Assembly (NCBI GenBank): GCA_003169195.1 | Contig: PMQB01000589.1 | Coordinates: 1 to 36,531, forward strand | Reading direction: 5' to 3' | Source: Bryobacterales bacterium | Lineage (GTDB): Bacteria; Acidobacteriota; Terriglobia; Bryobacterales; Bryobacteraceae | DNA length: 36,531 nucleotides | Shown: positions 1 through 11,100 of the stretch, in pieces | Position numbering within the stretch: position 1 is the first letter of the stretch | Layout of the letters: each line of letters begins with the position of its first letter | Program-made: the position numbers and the translations under genes | The notes under the pieces: generated by a model | The model's database searches: none | Told to the model about the DNA's origin: nothing | The model's input: the letters and a program-made list of their open reading frames with translations, nothing else

Positions 1-183
1 AGCCGTACCGCCTGCTTGCTCAATGGACTTCTGCACATTGCCAGCCCCTTGCGCGTTGCGGTTATAGCCAATGGCGACACGCGCACCTAATTGCGCGAAT
101 AAGCGGGCGGTGGCCGCGCCGATGCCCGACGATGCGCCAGTGATGAGTGCGGTTTGATTAGACAGATTGACGAGATTCTTCAT
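1..183 (-). CDS. SDR family oxidoreductase, N-terminal part (truncated by window edge)
   Basis: Reverse complement from ATG at 183 reads MKNLVNLSNQTALITGASSGIGAATARLFAQLGARVAIGYNRNAQGAGNVQKS..., a Rossmann TGxxxGIG motif typical of SDRs. Confidence 0.85.
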   Translation of the reverse strand, partial: MKNLVNLSNQTALITGASSGIGAATARLFAQLGARVAIGYNRNAQGAGNVQKSIEQAGGTA

Positions 184-269
184 TCAGCAATATTGTCTCT
201 CGCCGCGAAACAAGCACGAAATGCCTTCGATATAATCACGCCAGATCATTTTCAGTTAAAAGGGGTTCT

Positions 270-3200
270 ATGAAACATCTGCGTCAGATGTGCGCCTTCG
301 GTGCGCTTCTCTTGTTTTTATCCGCTTGCGCTTTGGCACAAACGCTCACAGGTACGCTTGTCGGAACAGTTACAGATTCCAGCGGTGGCACGATTGGCAA
401 CGCCAAGGTGACGATCACGGAAACCAATACTAACGTCAGTCGAACTACGCAAACTAACGAAAGTGGCAACTACATTTTCCCCAACTTGCCGCCTGGCACG
501 TATAACGTGCTTGTCGAGCAGGCTGGTTTCAAGCGCGAACAACGAGCAAATGTCGAAGTGCTCGTGAACACAAACCCGCGCGTAGACATCACACTGCAAC
601 CGGGCGCAGTATCAGAATCGATCGAAGTTACAGCAGCAGCACCGCCGATCCAGGCCGATACGGCCAGCATTGGCGTACAAATCCAATCCACGACGGTTGA
701 ATCGGCACCGCTGGGAACCAATCGCAACTTCCAGAGTCTTTTGAATTTGGTACCGGGCACGACGCCCGCTACGTTCCAGCACTCGCAATTTTTCAACGCG
801 GCCAGTTCGCTACAGACCGAGGTGAACGGCCAGTTGCGTATGGGCAACAACTACATGATTGAGGGCACCGACGACAACGAGCGCACCGGCCTGCTTCAAA
901 TCTTGATTCCGCCCATCGAAGCGATCCAAACGGTAGACGTGGCCGTAAGCAATCAAGATCCGGAAATGGGCCGTGCATCGGGTGCGATTGTGAACGTGCT
1001 GTTGAAATCGGGCACCAATGATCTGCACGGGTCGGCGTACGAATTCTTGCAGAATAGCGACTTCAATTCGCGTTCTTTCTTCAACCCGTCGGTGGGCCAC
1101 TTGGCATACAACTATGTCGGCGGCAACATTGGCGGCCCGATCAAGAAGAACAAACTCTTTTTCTTTGCCGATTATCTGCGGGTTATGGATCATGAGGCGA
1201 ATACCAACTTGATGACCATTCCGCCGAATGCCTGGCGAACGGGCAATTTAGGCTCGGCCTCCACCACAATTTACAATCCGAACACCGGTAATGCTGACGG
1301 CACCGGGCGTGTGGCGTACACGGGCAATGTCATCCCTAATAGCCAAATCAATCCCATCTCTCTGGCGATTCTCAACGCGCTACCCGGAACAAACCAGGGA
1401 GGCGCCACCAGCACAAGCAATAACTTCTTCGCCCTGTTGCCTTTTCAAAAGACAACAGATTCGCTCGACAGCAAGATTGACGATAACATCACAGACAAAG
1501 ACCGGCTGACGGGGCGCTTCAGCTTCGCGCGACCCGTAGTGTTTCAAGCGCCGGCCTTCGGTAACTTTGGCGGTCCGGCCAACGGCGCGTTCGCCGGTAC
1601 GGGCACACAGAAAACTTATAGCGCGGGCTTGAACTACGACCGGATTGTTACGCCTAGCCTGGTCTCTGAATTGCGCATCGCCGTTTCTCACTATCACAAC
1701 GTGGCCACTCCTACCGATTACGGCAAGAATGACACTACAGCGCTCGGTATTCCCGGAGTGAACATCAATCCGTTTACAACCGGCACCGTGGGCATTCAGA
1801 TCAACGACGGATTCTCCAATCCGTTGATCGGTTATTCGGCTAGCTTGCCATGGATTCGCGCGGAAGCGAACGTCGATATCGTCAACACCTGGACGAAAAC
1901 GCTCGGCAATCACACCTTTAAATGGGGCGCCGATCTGAAGCGGGTACGTGACGATTTGCTACAGGATCAAACTTTCAGCCCGCGCGGCATCTACTACTTT
2001 GGCGCGCAGCAAACAGCGCTGGCGACACAAAGTGCTTCCGGCGCCTATTCATCATCGAAGACGGGCATTGGCAACGACTTCGCGTCATTCCTCTTAGATA
2101 CCCCATATCAGATTGGACGCGACGTCAACACTTATTTCCCGGCGTACAGGCAGTGGGAGTTCTTTGGCTATGGCGGCGACAAGTGGCAGGTGTCTTCCAA
2201 GTTGACAGTGGACCTAGGCTTGCGCTGGGAATTTTATCCACCGGCCGTTCCGGAGTTTAAGGGTGGTTTCTCAAACTATGACGCTTCTAACAACACGCTG
2301 GTGATAGCAGGGGTGGGCAACAATCCTTCCAATCTGGGAATGAAAACGCGTTACAACTACTTTGCTCCGCGCGCTGGCTTGGCTTATCGCTTAGACGAAA
2401 AGACGGTTATTCGAGCGGGCTTCGGCACAAGCTACACGCCCTTTCCTGACAATACCTATGCTTACAACTACCCGGTTCGTTCGAACAATCAGTACAACAC
2501 CGTAGGCAATGGCTATGCCGACACATTCCTTCCGAGCGGCCTGCCAGCTAGTTTCCAGAACGGCTTTCCGCTGCCAGTACCCGTAACGATTCCCGCTAAT
2601 GGAATCATACCTGCAAATACATCACAGCTACTCTCTCAGAGCATGGTCACCGTCAATAAGAATTTCAAGAATCCCTATGTGGAAAGTTGGAATTTTGCGA
2701 TTCAACGGGCACTCCCCTTCGGCTTTACGCTCGACACTGCTTATGTCGCCAGTCATGGCGTAGATAACGTGGCGACGTACAACTTAAATACGAATCTTTC
2801 CACACTGGGCGGTGGTTCGGCCGGTCAACCGTTGAATCAACTGTTTGGCAAAACGGCGGGCGTCACGCTTTATTTTGCGGGCTTCTCGTCTTCTTACGAA
2901 TCGCTGCAAGTGAAGCTCGACCGCAAATTGGGTTCTGGTCTCTTCCTCACCACCGCATTCACTTGGGGTAAGGCCATGGGCTATCAATCGAGCGATGACG
3001 GCGGTTTGGATTTCTACATTGACCAGCAGCGCAACTATGCGCGAGCCGACTTTGACCGTGAATATGTTTACTCGCAAAGCTTCAACTATCGCCTGCCGTT
3101 CGGCCAAGGTAAGCGCTTCCTGACGTCGGGGCCAGCGGCTTGGGCATTGGGAGGATGGCAGCTTTCGGGCATCATCAGCGTTTCTTCGGGGACGCCCATG

Positions 3201-3620
3201 ACCTTCACGGCAAACGGATCGAGCCTCAACACTCCCGGGGAAACGCAGACGGCTGATCAAGCCGGTGCGGTATCGCTACCCAAGGGTATTAATGTAGGCA
3301 ATCCTTGGTTCAGCACTGCTAGTTTCACGCAACCGGCCGGGATCCGATTCGGTTCGAGCGGACGGAACGTTCTAAGCGGCCCAGGGCTTTTCGCACTGAA
3401 CGCCGCTCTTGCCAAGACGTTCCACGTGACAGAACGGATTGGAGCGGAGATACGCGCAGAAACCTTCAACCTAACGAACACACCGCAGTTTTCAAATCCA
3501 TCAACCAGTTTGACGAGTTCTACTTACGGCTATGTCACTGGAACACTGGGCAGCGGAACTGGTGTGAACGGAACGGGCGGCGGTCGAGCCTTGCAACTAG
3601 GCGCAAAGGTGACATTTTAG
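270..3620 (+). CDS. TonB-dependent receptor with N-terminal carboxypeptidase-regulatory-like domain (Oar-like)
   Basis: 1116 aa ORF with signal peptide, GTVTDSSGGTIGNAKVTITE...GNYIFPNLPPGTYNVLVEQAGF (CarboxypepD_reg-like), plug region and beta-barrel ending in ...LGAKVTF; AAAAGGGG-type SD upstream. Confidence 0.9.
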   Translation: MKHLRQMCAFGALLLFLSACALAQTLTGTLVGTVTDSSGGTIGNAKVTITETNTNVSRTTQTNESGNYIFPNLPPGTYNVLVEQAGFKREQRANVEVLVNTNPRVDITLQPGAVSESIEVTAAAPPIQADTASIGVQIQSTTVESAPLGTNRNFQSLLNLVPGTTPATFQHSQFFNAASSLQTEVNGQLRMGNNYMIEGTDDNERTGLLQILIPPIEAIQTVDVAVSNQDPEMGRASGAIVNVLLKSGTNDLHGSAYEFLQNSDFNSRSFFNPSVGHLAYNYVGGNIGGPIKKNKLFFFADYLRVMDHEANTNLMTIPPNAWRTGNLGSASTTIYNPNTGNADGTGRVAYTGNVIPNSQINPISLAILNALPGTNQGGATSTSNNFFALLPFQKTTDSLDSKIDDNITDKDRLTGRFSFARPVVFQAPAFGNFGGPANGAFAGTGTQKTYSAGLNYDRIVTPSLVSELRIAVSHYHNVATPTDYGKNDTTALGIPGVNINPFTTGTVGIQINDGFSNPLIGYSASLPWIRAEANVDIVNTWTKTLGNHTFKWGADLKRVRDDLLQDQTFSPRGIYYFGAQQTALATQSASGAYSSSKTGIGNDFASFLLDTPYQIGRDVNTYFPAYRQWEFFGYGGDKWQVSSKLTVDLGLRWEFYPPAVPEFKGGFSNYDASNNTLVIAGVGNNPSNLGMKTRYNYFAPRAGLAYRLDEKTVIRAGFGTSYTPFPDNTYAYNYPVRSNNQYNTVGNGYADTFLPSGLPASFQNGFPLPVPVTIPANGIIPANTSQLLSQSMVTVNKNFKNPYVESWNFAIQRALPFGFTLDTAYVASHGVDNVATYNLNTNLSTLGGGSAGQPLNQLFGKTAGVTLYFAGFSSSYESLQVKLDRKLGSGLFLTTAFTWGKAMGYQSSDDGGLDFYIDQQRNYARADFDREYVYSQSFNYRLPFGQGKRFLTSGPAAWALGGWQLSGIISVSSGTPMTFTANGSSLNTPGETQTADQAGAVSLPKGINVGNPWFSTASFTQPAGIRFGSSGRNVLSGPGLFALNAALAKTFHVTERIGAEIRAETFNLTNTPQFSNPSTSLTSSTYGYVTGTLGSGTGVNGTGGGRALQLGAKVTF

Positions 3621-3651
3621 GGTCTTACCAGTCTTTCAGGTGTTACCAAAG

Positions 3652-3683
3652 AAGGCTGCCCTCGAGAGAGGGTAGCCTTTTTT
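3652..3683 (+). terminator. Rho-independent terminator downstream of the TonB-dependent receptor
   Basis: AAGGCTGCCCTC-GAGA-GAGGGTAGCCTT followed by a T tract: 12-bp stem with one G-U wobble and a 4-nt loop. Confidence 0.9.
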
Positions 3684-3708
3684 CGATTGGCCGTGAAGAA
3701 AACAGCTG

Positions 3709-4662
3709 ATGCTGCCGAAACTAAACTATCGGGCTCAACGGACCATGTCACATTTCACAGTTATTTACGAATTCGATCGGTTCCGGCTAGATCGCAAAAA
3801 CCAGCGGCTCACCCGCGATGGGCTATTGGTGAGTATGCCGGGAAAGTCGCTGTCTATTTTGGCCGCGCTGATAGAACATCGGGATAAGGTTATTTCGACC
3901 GAGAAGCTGGTCAATGCTTTTTATCCGAAATCGCTGTTTGGAGAAGAAGAACTCACAGGCGAAATCTTAACCATCAAGCGTTTGTTGGACGATACTTCGA
4001 AAACAGCGCCCATGGTGCGGACCATCCTGGGTCAGGGATATCAGTTTGACGCGGAAGTGAACGAGTATCTAGGTGATTCGGCCAGTGATCAGAATTTTGG
4101 GAGCAGGGGCGCCGAGTCACATCCGGAACCAAGCACCGCGCCACGGACCGGAACGAAAAGCGGTCCCATGATCGGCATAGCCGTCGGAGCGATTCTGGTG
4201 ATCGCCATTGGTGTTGCGATTTGGAAATTCTTGCCCAGGACTTTAAGCAACAGCGGAGGCGGGGGTTCCCAGGTAGCGGTGTTGCCCTTTCAATCTCTTA
4301 CCGGCACCGCCACTGATGACAGTTTCAATAACAGCCTCACCACAGCACTCATTGACAGTCTGGGAAAGAGAAACCTGCAGGTTGTGCCGGAATCCTCCGT
4401 TCAGAGCTATATCGCGAACGGAGCCGTTGATCCAGTGACAGCAGGCCGGGACCTCGGTGCCCAAGTCATTGTCAGAGGGATGGCGCAACGGCTCGCTGGA
4501 CGCATCCTAGTGAAGGTTCAACTCATTAACGCACAAGATGGAAGCCAGATCTGGTCAAACGGGTTTGAGGGCGATTCCAAAGACTTGGCCGGGCTATCGT
4601 TCAAAATTTCGGAAAAGATCGGTCAGGGCCTGCCAAGCGCGAACGGCACGGAACAGCCGTAG
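3709..4662 (+). CDS. Winged-helix (OmpR/CadC-type) DNA-binding domain, TM helix and periplasmic TolB-like domain; alternative start at 3745
   Basis: N-terminal FDRFRLDRKNQRLTRDGLLVSMPGKSLSILAALIEHRDKVISTEKLV...GQGYQF, TM IGIAVGAILVIAIGVAIWKF, then VAVLPFQSLTG...GSQIWSNGFEG. Confidence 0.85.
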   Translation: MLPKLNYRAQRTMSHFTVIYEFDRFRLDRKNQRLTRDGLLVSMPGKSLSILAALIEHRDKVISTEKLVNAFYPKSLFGEEELTGEILTIKRLLDDTSKTAPMVRTILGQGYQFDAEVNEYLGDSASDQNFGSRGAESHPEPSTAPRTGTKSGPMIGIAVGAILVIAIGVAIWKFLPRTLSNSGGGGSQVAVLPFQSLTGTATDDSFNNSLTTALIDSLGKRNLQVVPESSVQSYIANGAVDPVTAGRDLGAQVIVRGMAQRLAGRILVKVQLINAQDGSQIWSNGFEGDSKDLAGLSFKISEKIGQGLPSANGTEQP

Positions 4663-4720
4663 ACAATTCTAGTGTAGTTCTAAACCGAGAAAATCCGGCC
4701 AAGCAGCTGACTATTTTGCA

Positions 4721-5245
4721 ATGAAGCGATGGTTGAGCGAACTGGACGAGTCTCGAGATCAATTTACCCTGGGAACGATGCTTTTCATCGCGTTGGCCGC
4801 GGTTGTGGGCACAACTCTGACAGTTTGGGCTTTGCATTTCTTGCATTTAGGAACGGCCACGGTCGCGGCGAGCAATCCATTTCCCCGTATTGCTGTCCTG
4901 CCGTTTCATTCGCTGAGTGCCGACCCAGACGACATTCGCTCCGATCATACACTCACCGAATACCTGATCGGCAGCTTGGCTCGCGTTTCTCGGGTAGAAT
5001 CTCTGCCAAATGAAATGGATGCTGACCCCGTCGCGGTTGGACGGGAGTTGGGCGTGAGGATGATGCTAATCGGCAAGGTGGAACGATCAGGCGCACGTAT
5101 GAAGGTAAGTGTGCAAATGGTCAGCGCCCGGAACGGAAGTAGAGTTTGGGCCGGGAGCTTTGATGGTGAATCGAACGATTTAGGGCGGCTATCGGCACAG
5201 ATCGGCAGTGCAGTCGCGCCGCACTTGACAGCATTGTTAGACTGA
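4721..5245 (+). CDS. Membrane-anchored TolB-like/FlgO-like domain protein, paralogue of the C-terminal half of the upstream gene
   Basis: TM segment, then IAVLPFHSLSADPDD...DPVAVGRELGVRMMLIGKVERSGARMKVSVQMVSARNGSRVWAGSFDGESNDLGRLS, collinear with the upstream protein; no winged helix. Confidence 0.75.
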   Translation: MKRWLSELDESRDQFTLGTMLFIALAAVVGTTLTVWALHFLHLGTATVAASNPFPRIAVLPFHSLSADPDDIRSDHTLTEYLIGSLARVSRVESLPNEMDADPVAVGRELGVRMMLIGKVERSGARMKVSVQMVSARNGSRVWAGSFDGESNDLGRLSAQIGSAVAPHLTALLD

Positions 5246-5340
5246 GTTTTGGAACAACTTGCGTAAACGGGTTTGCTGTTACTGGCGCCCTAAAGTTCCT
5301 CTTTTAGTAGTACGATACTGATTTAGCATTCTGGCAAGCT

Positions 5341-5607
5341 ATGATAGGCCGCGACGAATTCGACCCGCTGGCCCCGCAACGCGAGGCGGCGATCTTCTAT
5401 GGTTTGTTCCTTAGGGGACATTCCGCAGACGATTTGCGCCGCGACATTGATGTTCCGCGCCCACTGCTGCATAAATGGCTGCAACCGCGCCGGTATGAAG
5501 ACAATTTCCGCGATTCTTTGCGTCAAATGTATACTTACCGCAAAAAGGTGCTGGCCATCTTTGATGAACTGGTGCTTAAAGAAAAGTACCGTGTGCGCGT
5601 GAACTAG
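5341..5607 (+). CDS. Small hypothetical protein (88 aa)
   Basis: Complete ORF directly upstream of phzF-like gene in the same orientation; helical charged composition. Confidence 0.55.
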   Translation: MIGRDEFDPLAPQREAAIFYGLFLRGHSADDLRRDIDVPRPLLHKWLQPRRYEDNFRDSLRQMYTYRKKVLAIFDELVLKEKYRVRVN

Positions 5608-5616
5608 ACTGGGTGG

Positions 5617-6396
5617 ATGGAACTTTCCATCTTCCAAGTTGATGCGTTCTCGAGCCAAGTCTTTGGCGGCAATCCTGCGGCAATTTGCCCACTGGAAAGC
5701 TGGCTGCCCGACGCAACCCTGCAATCCATAGCGCTGGAAAATAATCTTTCCGAAACCGCCTATTTTGTAAAAACCGGCGATCGCTATCATTTACGCTGGT
5801 TCACCCCAGCGGCTGAGATGGATTTGTGCGGTCATGCCACACTCGCGGCGGCGTATGTGCTGTTCCACGAGTTGGGTTATCAAAGCGAAGCCATTTCGTT
5901 TTATACGAAATCGGGCGAACTCGTGGTCAAACGCGGCGCCGATTTACTAGTGATGGACTTCCCTTCTCGTCCGCCGGGACCGATCAACGCTGATCCTGGA
6001 GTGTCTGCCGCCATGGGCGGGAATCCAACGGAGATTCTGGCCTCTCGGGACTATTTTGTCGTTTATCAGACCGAAGAAGAAGTGCTGGCGCTGCAACCAG
6101 ATATGACGGCATTGTCGCGCCTGGACAAGCCAACATTTATCGCGACGGCTCCAGGCAAAACCTGCGACTTCGTTTCGCGCTTTTTCGCACCAAAACTCGG
6201 AGTGCCGGAAGATCCAGTGACGGGATCGGCGCACTGTACCCTCATTCCCTATTGGGCCGCAAGGTTGGGTAAAGATACGCTGCACGCGTGGCAGGTTTCA
6301 CCGCGCCGCGGCGAACTTTTTTGCAAATTGGCGGGCGACCGAGTCGAAATGGCTGGCCACGCGGTGCTTTACCTCAAGGGTCAGATCTGGGTTTAA
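5617..6396 (+). CDS. PhzF family phenazine biosynthesis-like isomerase
   Basis: MELSIFQVDAFSSQVFGGNPAAICPLESWLPD...NNLSETAYFVK...DLCGHATLAAAYVL...DPVTGSAHCTLIPYW are PhzF hallmarks. Confidence 0.93.
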   Translation: MELSIFQVDAFSSQVFGGNPAAICPLESWLPDATLQSIALENNLSETAYFVKTGDRYHLRWFTPAAEMDLCGHATLAAAYVLFHELGYQSEAISFYTKSGELVVKRGADLLVMDFPSRPPGPINADPGVSAAMGGNPTEILASRDYFVVYQTEEEVLALQPDMTALSRLDKPTFIATAPGKTCDFVSRFFAPKLGVPEDPVTGSAHCTLIPYWAARLGKDTLHAWQVSPRRGELFCKLAGDRVEMAGHAVLYLKGQIWV

Positions 6397-6773
6397 CCGA
6401 ATTGGGCGAATAAAATCACGTGCCCGGCGGGGTCGAAAACGCCGTACTCTTTGGCTCCGTAGGGCGTTGTGCGCCTTTCCACGGCGGTTTTGCAGCCTTC
6501 GGCGGAGGTGATGATTTCTTCCAGGTTTTCAACTTCGACGAAAAGAAAACTTGGCCCTTTCTGGAAGAACTCAGCCAGCGAAGGTGCATCCTTCACGGCC
6601 GAAGTAAAGCTCTGGTACATCAATTCGATATTGTCTTTTTGCAAAATCGCGAAGCCAAGTACATTGCCCTCAGGCACTTCCACGGTTTTGTTAAAGCCAA
6701 GTCGGTCCACCCAAAAGGCAACCGATGGCTCGATTTCTGCGGCGTAAAGAACGGGTGTTAGCTTTTTAGGCAT
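6393..6773 (-). CDS. Glyoxalase/bleomycin resistance (VOC) superfamily protein
   Basis: LTPVLYAAEIEPSVAFWVDRLGFNKTVEVPEG...VFDPAGHVILFAQFG. Confidence 0.88.
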   Translation of the reverse strand: MPKKLTPVLYAAEIEPSVAFWVDRLGFNKTVEVPEGNVLGFAILQKDNIELMYQSFTSAVKDAPSLAEFFQKGPSFLFVEVENLEEIITSAEGCKTAVERRTTPYGAKEYGVFDPAGHVILFAQFG

Positions 6774-8136
6774 AGGGAAACTCGCTAGGCAAAATTTCGG
6801 CTGGTGGATCGCCGGCTTCAGTCATACGTGCGAGCAGGCGCTCGCGCAGATGGTTCTCTGCAGCGGCCGTTTCTTTGCGTCCGCAAAGATTAACTAACTT
6901 GTAAGGATCGGCCCGGTTGTCATAGAGCTGAAAGGAGTTATAGCGCGCCGCATTTGGCTTATGCGTACCATATGGGGCGGCCACAACGTAGGTAAATTCG
7001 GGCGTACGGAGTGCGCGGGCGGTCCAGAATTCCGACATCTGGACGAAGATTTCGTTCCTTTTTACACTTATTTGACACGAAGAAGGAACGGGTTGTCCGG
7101 CTGCCTTCAGCAGCGTGGGCATTAAGTCGACCGTGGACATAAAATCTTGTACTTCTTGACCAATGGGGAAGCCAGGACCTCTTACGATCAACGGGATACG
7201 AATAGACGAGTCGTGCCCGCTGCGTTTGTATTCGTCGTTGCGGGTCATGAAGTGGCATCCATGGTCACTCAAGAAGACAACGATGGTATTTTCGGCGAGG
7301 TGGCGCTCATTTAGGGTCTGATTGATCTCGCCCACGGCCTCATCAATGGAGCGGATGCAGCCGTAATAGTCGGGTAATTGCTGCTGATAGTCGCCAGGGA
7401 ACGAGCGAAGATCCGGCGGCACGAATGGGTTTTTATAGCGGTCGGCGTAGCCTTTGGGCGCGACCATCCGGCCCATATCGTTTTGATGGTGGGGTTCCAG
7501 AAAGGAGACGACGAGGAGGAAGGGAGAAGCGGTGGACACGTTGTTGAGGAAGCGTTTCGCTCGACCAGTCATAAAGTCGACGCGGTATTGGTCTTTGAAT
7601 GGAATGGGTCGACCGTCGCCATCGTAGAGTTCGCCCTCGAACGGATGAGAGGTCATCTCAAGAAGATTCGAGGCTTCCCAGAGGCCAAGAAAGCCACCGC
7701 GAGCGGAGGCGGCCACTGGTCCTCGCGGGCCATCGGCGAGATGCCACTTGCCAATGTAGTTGGCGGAGTAGCCGGCTTTGGTAAGTTCGGTAGCAATGGT
7801 TGGGGTTGCGGAATTGAGCGCGACACCATCGTGAGTGTTCCGCCAGACGCCGTGGCGAGCCGGATACTGTCCAGTGAACATGCTGGCGCGTGAGGGGCTG
7901 CAGACGGGTTGGGCGACGAAGGCGTGACGGTAGAGGGTGCCGGCTTGAGCCATGGCGTCAATGTTCGGTGTGACGTCCATCGGGTTTTGGCCGTAACCGC
8001 CGATGGCGTCATAACGAACCTGGTCGGCGATGATGATGACGATGTTGGGCGGAACGGCTGGTTGTCGCGCCGATGTCTTTAACAGTGCTGCAGAGGCTGC
8101 TGACGAAAGAACATTCCTACGGCTTGGGAGAGGCAT
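6766..8136 (-). CDS. Sulfatase (formylglycine-dependent, Tat-like leader); ORF track extends to 8205 but [11 protein letters not shown] is the likely start
   Basis: [16 protein letters not shown]..., CSPSR formylglycine motif in [22 protein letters not shown], ...[11 protein letters not shown]-terminal [15 protein letters not shown]. Confidence 0.92.
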   Translation of the reverse strand: MPLPSRRNVLSSAASAALLKTSARQPAVPPNIVIIIADQVRYDAIGGYGQNPMDVTPNIDAMAQAGTLYRHAFVAQPVCSPSRASMFTGQYPARHGVWRNTHDGVALNSATPTIATELTKAGYSANYIGKWHLADGPRGPVAASARGGFLGLWEASNLLEMTSHPFEGELYDGDGRPIPFKDQYRVDFMTGRAKRFLNNVSTASPFLLVVSFLEPHHQNDMGRMVAPKGYADRYKNPFVPPDLRSFPGDYQQQLPDYYGCIRSIDEAVGEINQTLNERHLAENTIVVFLSDHGCHFMTRNDEYKRSGHDSSIRIPLIVRGPGFPIGQEVQDFMSTVDLMPTLLKAAGQPVPSSCQISVKRNEIFVQMSEFWTARALRTPEFTYVVAAPYGTHKPNAARYNSFQLYDNRADPYKLVNLCGRKETAAAENHLRERLLARMTEAGDPPAEILPSEFPYA

Positions 8137-11100
8137 GGAGTTCCTGTAGGCTCCATACGCGGAGCGGATCGCGACGGCGAGATGTGATGGCTTCAGCGGC
8201 GGCACGCGCGCCGCTCATGGTCGTAATACAGGGAATGCGGTAAGTTACGGCGTTGCGGCGAATTGTTTGTTCGTCGGGAAAAGAGTGACTACCGGTGGTG
8301 GTGTAGATGACAAGTTTCAAGCTGCCGGCTTTAAGAAGATCGACCGCGTTGGGACGTCCTTCGTTTACCTTGAACACGGTTTTGCACGGGAGGTTGGCTG
8401 CTTTAAGTGCGCCCGCCGTACCGCGGGTGGCGAAGAGGCTGAAGCCAAATTCGTGGAATTTGCGTGCGACCTCCACGGCAGCGTTTTTGTCGCGGTCGTT
8501 GACGCTAATGAAAAGGGCACCCGAATCGGGGATCGGATTGCCGGCAGCCAGTTGCGCCTTGCCAAAGGCCTCACCGAAGGATTCGCCGACGCCCATGACT
8601 TCACCGGTGGAGCGCATTTCGGGTCCGAGGGCTGGGTCGACGCCAGGAAACTTATTGAAGGGGAACACCGGGCTTTTGACGAAGAAGTTGTGGACGGGCA
8701 GGGTGCCATTGACGATGCCGCCGGTGAGAACTTTGAACTCGTCGAGTTTCTTGCCGAGCATGAGACCAACCGCGATTTTGGGAAGAGGGACACCGGTGGC
8801 TTTGCTGACGAAGGGGACAGTGCGTGAGGCGCGAGGATTGACTTCGAGAACGTAAACGTCGCCGTTCTTGAGCGCGTATTGCACGTTCATCAATCCTACA
8901 ACGTTCAGAGCACGGGCAAGTTTCGTGGTGTACTCTTCGATGGTCCGGATGGTTTTCGGCGCGATAGAGATGGCCGGGAGTACGCAGGAGCTATCGCCGG
9001 AGTGGACGCCAGCTTCTTCGATATGCTCCATAATGCCTGCGATGAGAACGTTCTGTCCGTCGCACAGAGCGTCAACATCGACTTCGGTGGCGTCTTCGAG
9101 AAAGCGGTCAATAAGAACGGGGCGCTTGACAGAAAGATTGGTGGCTTCCTGCATGTAGCGGCGCACGGTTTCTTCGTTATAGGCGATCACCATGTTGCGG
9201 CCACCGAGAACATAGCTGGGACGCACAAGTACGGGGAAGCCGAGGCGCGCGGCGACGTCGCAGGCTTCGGCAACGTTGGTGGCAGTGCCGTGCGGGGGCG
9301 AAGGGATGTTGAGGTCGGTGAGAAGTTTGCCGAAAAGCTTGCGATCTTCGGCAAGGTCAATGGAACTGGGATCAGTACCAATGATGGGGAGGCCAAGTTC
9401 CTTGAGAGGCATGGCCAGATTGAGCGGAGTTTGACCGCCGAATTGGACGATGAGGCCGTCAGGTTTTTCAACGTCGTAGATATTGAGCACTTCTTCTTGC
9501 GTTAGAGGTTCGAAGTAGAGCCGGTCGCTGGTGTCGTAGTCGGTGGAGACAGTTTCAGGGTTGCAGTTGACCATGATGGATTCGACACCGAAATCCTGCA
9601 GGGCGAAAGAGGCGTGGCAGCAGCAGTAATCGAATTCAATTCCCTGCCCTATGCGATTGGGGCCGCTGCCAAGGATCATGACTTTCTTGCGATTCGACGG
9701 TACCGATTCGTTTTCCGATTCGTAGCTCGAATACATGTACGGCGTGAAGCTTTCGAATTCCGCGGCGCAGGTATCAACGCGGTTGAAGACGGCTTCGACC
9801 CCCAATTTCTTGCGGGCTTCGCGGACGGCCATGGGTTCAACGGCGAGGCGTTCGGCAATTTGGCGGTCGCCCACACCATCGCGTTTGAGTTTGCGAAATT
9901 CTCGCGCGGTGAAGGATGAGAGTATTTTGCCGGTCAGACTCATTTCCAGATGAACGACTTCGTGGACCTGCTGGAGGAACCAGGGGTCAACGTTGGTCAT
10001 TTCATGAACTTGTTCAACGGTGTAGCCTTGGTCGAAAGCGAAGCGGATGTAGTTAAGACGGTCCGGGTTTGGCGTGATGAGGCGCTTGGCGATGAGCGAA
10101 GGATCAAGTTTGGCACCGGAAGCTTTGCCGGTTTCCAGACTACGCAGACCTTTGCCCAGAGCTTGCTTGAAGGTGCGCCCAATGGCCATGGCTTCGCCGA
10201 CCGATTTCATTTGCGTACCGAGGACGGGTTCAGCGCCGGGGAATTTTTCAAACTGCCAGCGCGGAATTTTGACGACGACGTAATCGATGGTGGGTTCGAA
10301 ACAGGCGGGAGTGGCGCGGGTGATATCGTTCTTGATTTCGTCCAAACGATAGCCGACGGCCAGCTTGGCAGCAATTTTCGCGATCGGAAAACCGGTAGCT
10401 TTGGACGCGAGGGCAGAACTGCGCGAAACACGCGGATTCATTTCGACGACAACCATGCGGCCATTTTGCGGATTGATGGCAAACTGCACATTGGAACCGC
10501 CGGTATCGACGCCGATTTCGTTGAGGCAGCGGAGCGCGGCATCGCGCATCATTTGATACTCGCGATCCGTTAAGGTTTGCGCAGGCGCGACGGTGATGGA
10601 ATCGCCCGTGTGGACGCCCATAGGGTCGAAGTTTTCGATGGAACAGACGATGATGCCATTGCCGGCGAGATCGCGCATGACTTCGAGTTCGAATTCCTTC
10701 CAACCGAGAACGCTTTCTTCAACGAGCACTTCGTGGACCGGCGAAAGATCAATGCCACGTTCCAGGATTTCTTCGAGGTCTTCGCGATTGTAGGCGATGC
10801 CGCCGCCAGTGCCGCCCATGGTGAAGCTTGGGCGCAGAATGATAGGGTAGCCCATGCGTTCGGCGAATTTCAGTCCGTCCTCGAGGTTGTTGACGAGTTG
10901 GGACTGCGTCATATCAAGCCCAATTTTCTTCATGGCATCTTTGAAGAGCAGGCGATCTTCGGCCTTTTTGATGGCTTCGATTTTGGCACCGATCAGTTCG
11001 ACTTTGTATTCGTCGAGAACGCCGGCTTCAGCTAGTTCGACGGCGAGGTTGAGTGCGGTTTGGCCGCCGACGGTAGAAAGCAAAGCGTCGGGGCGCTCTT

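Noticed and set aside
1380-1913. 177-aa minus-strand ORF inside the TonB receptor gene
   Set aside because: Antisense to a clear coding frame, with composition typical of a shadow ORF
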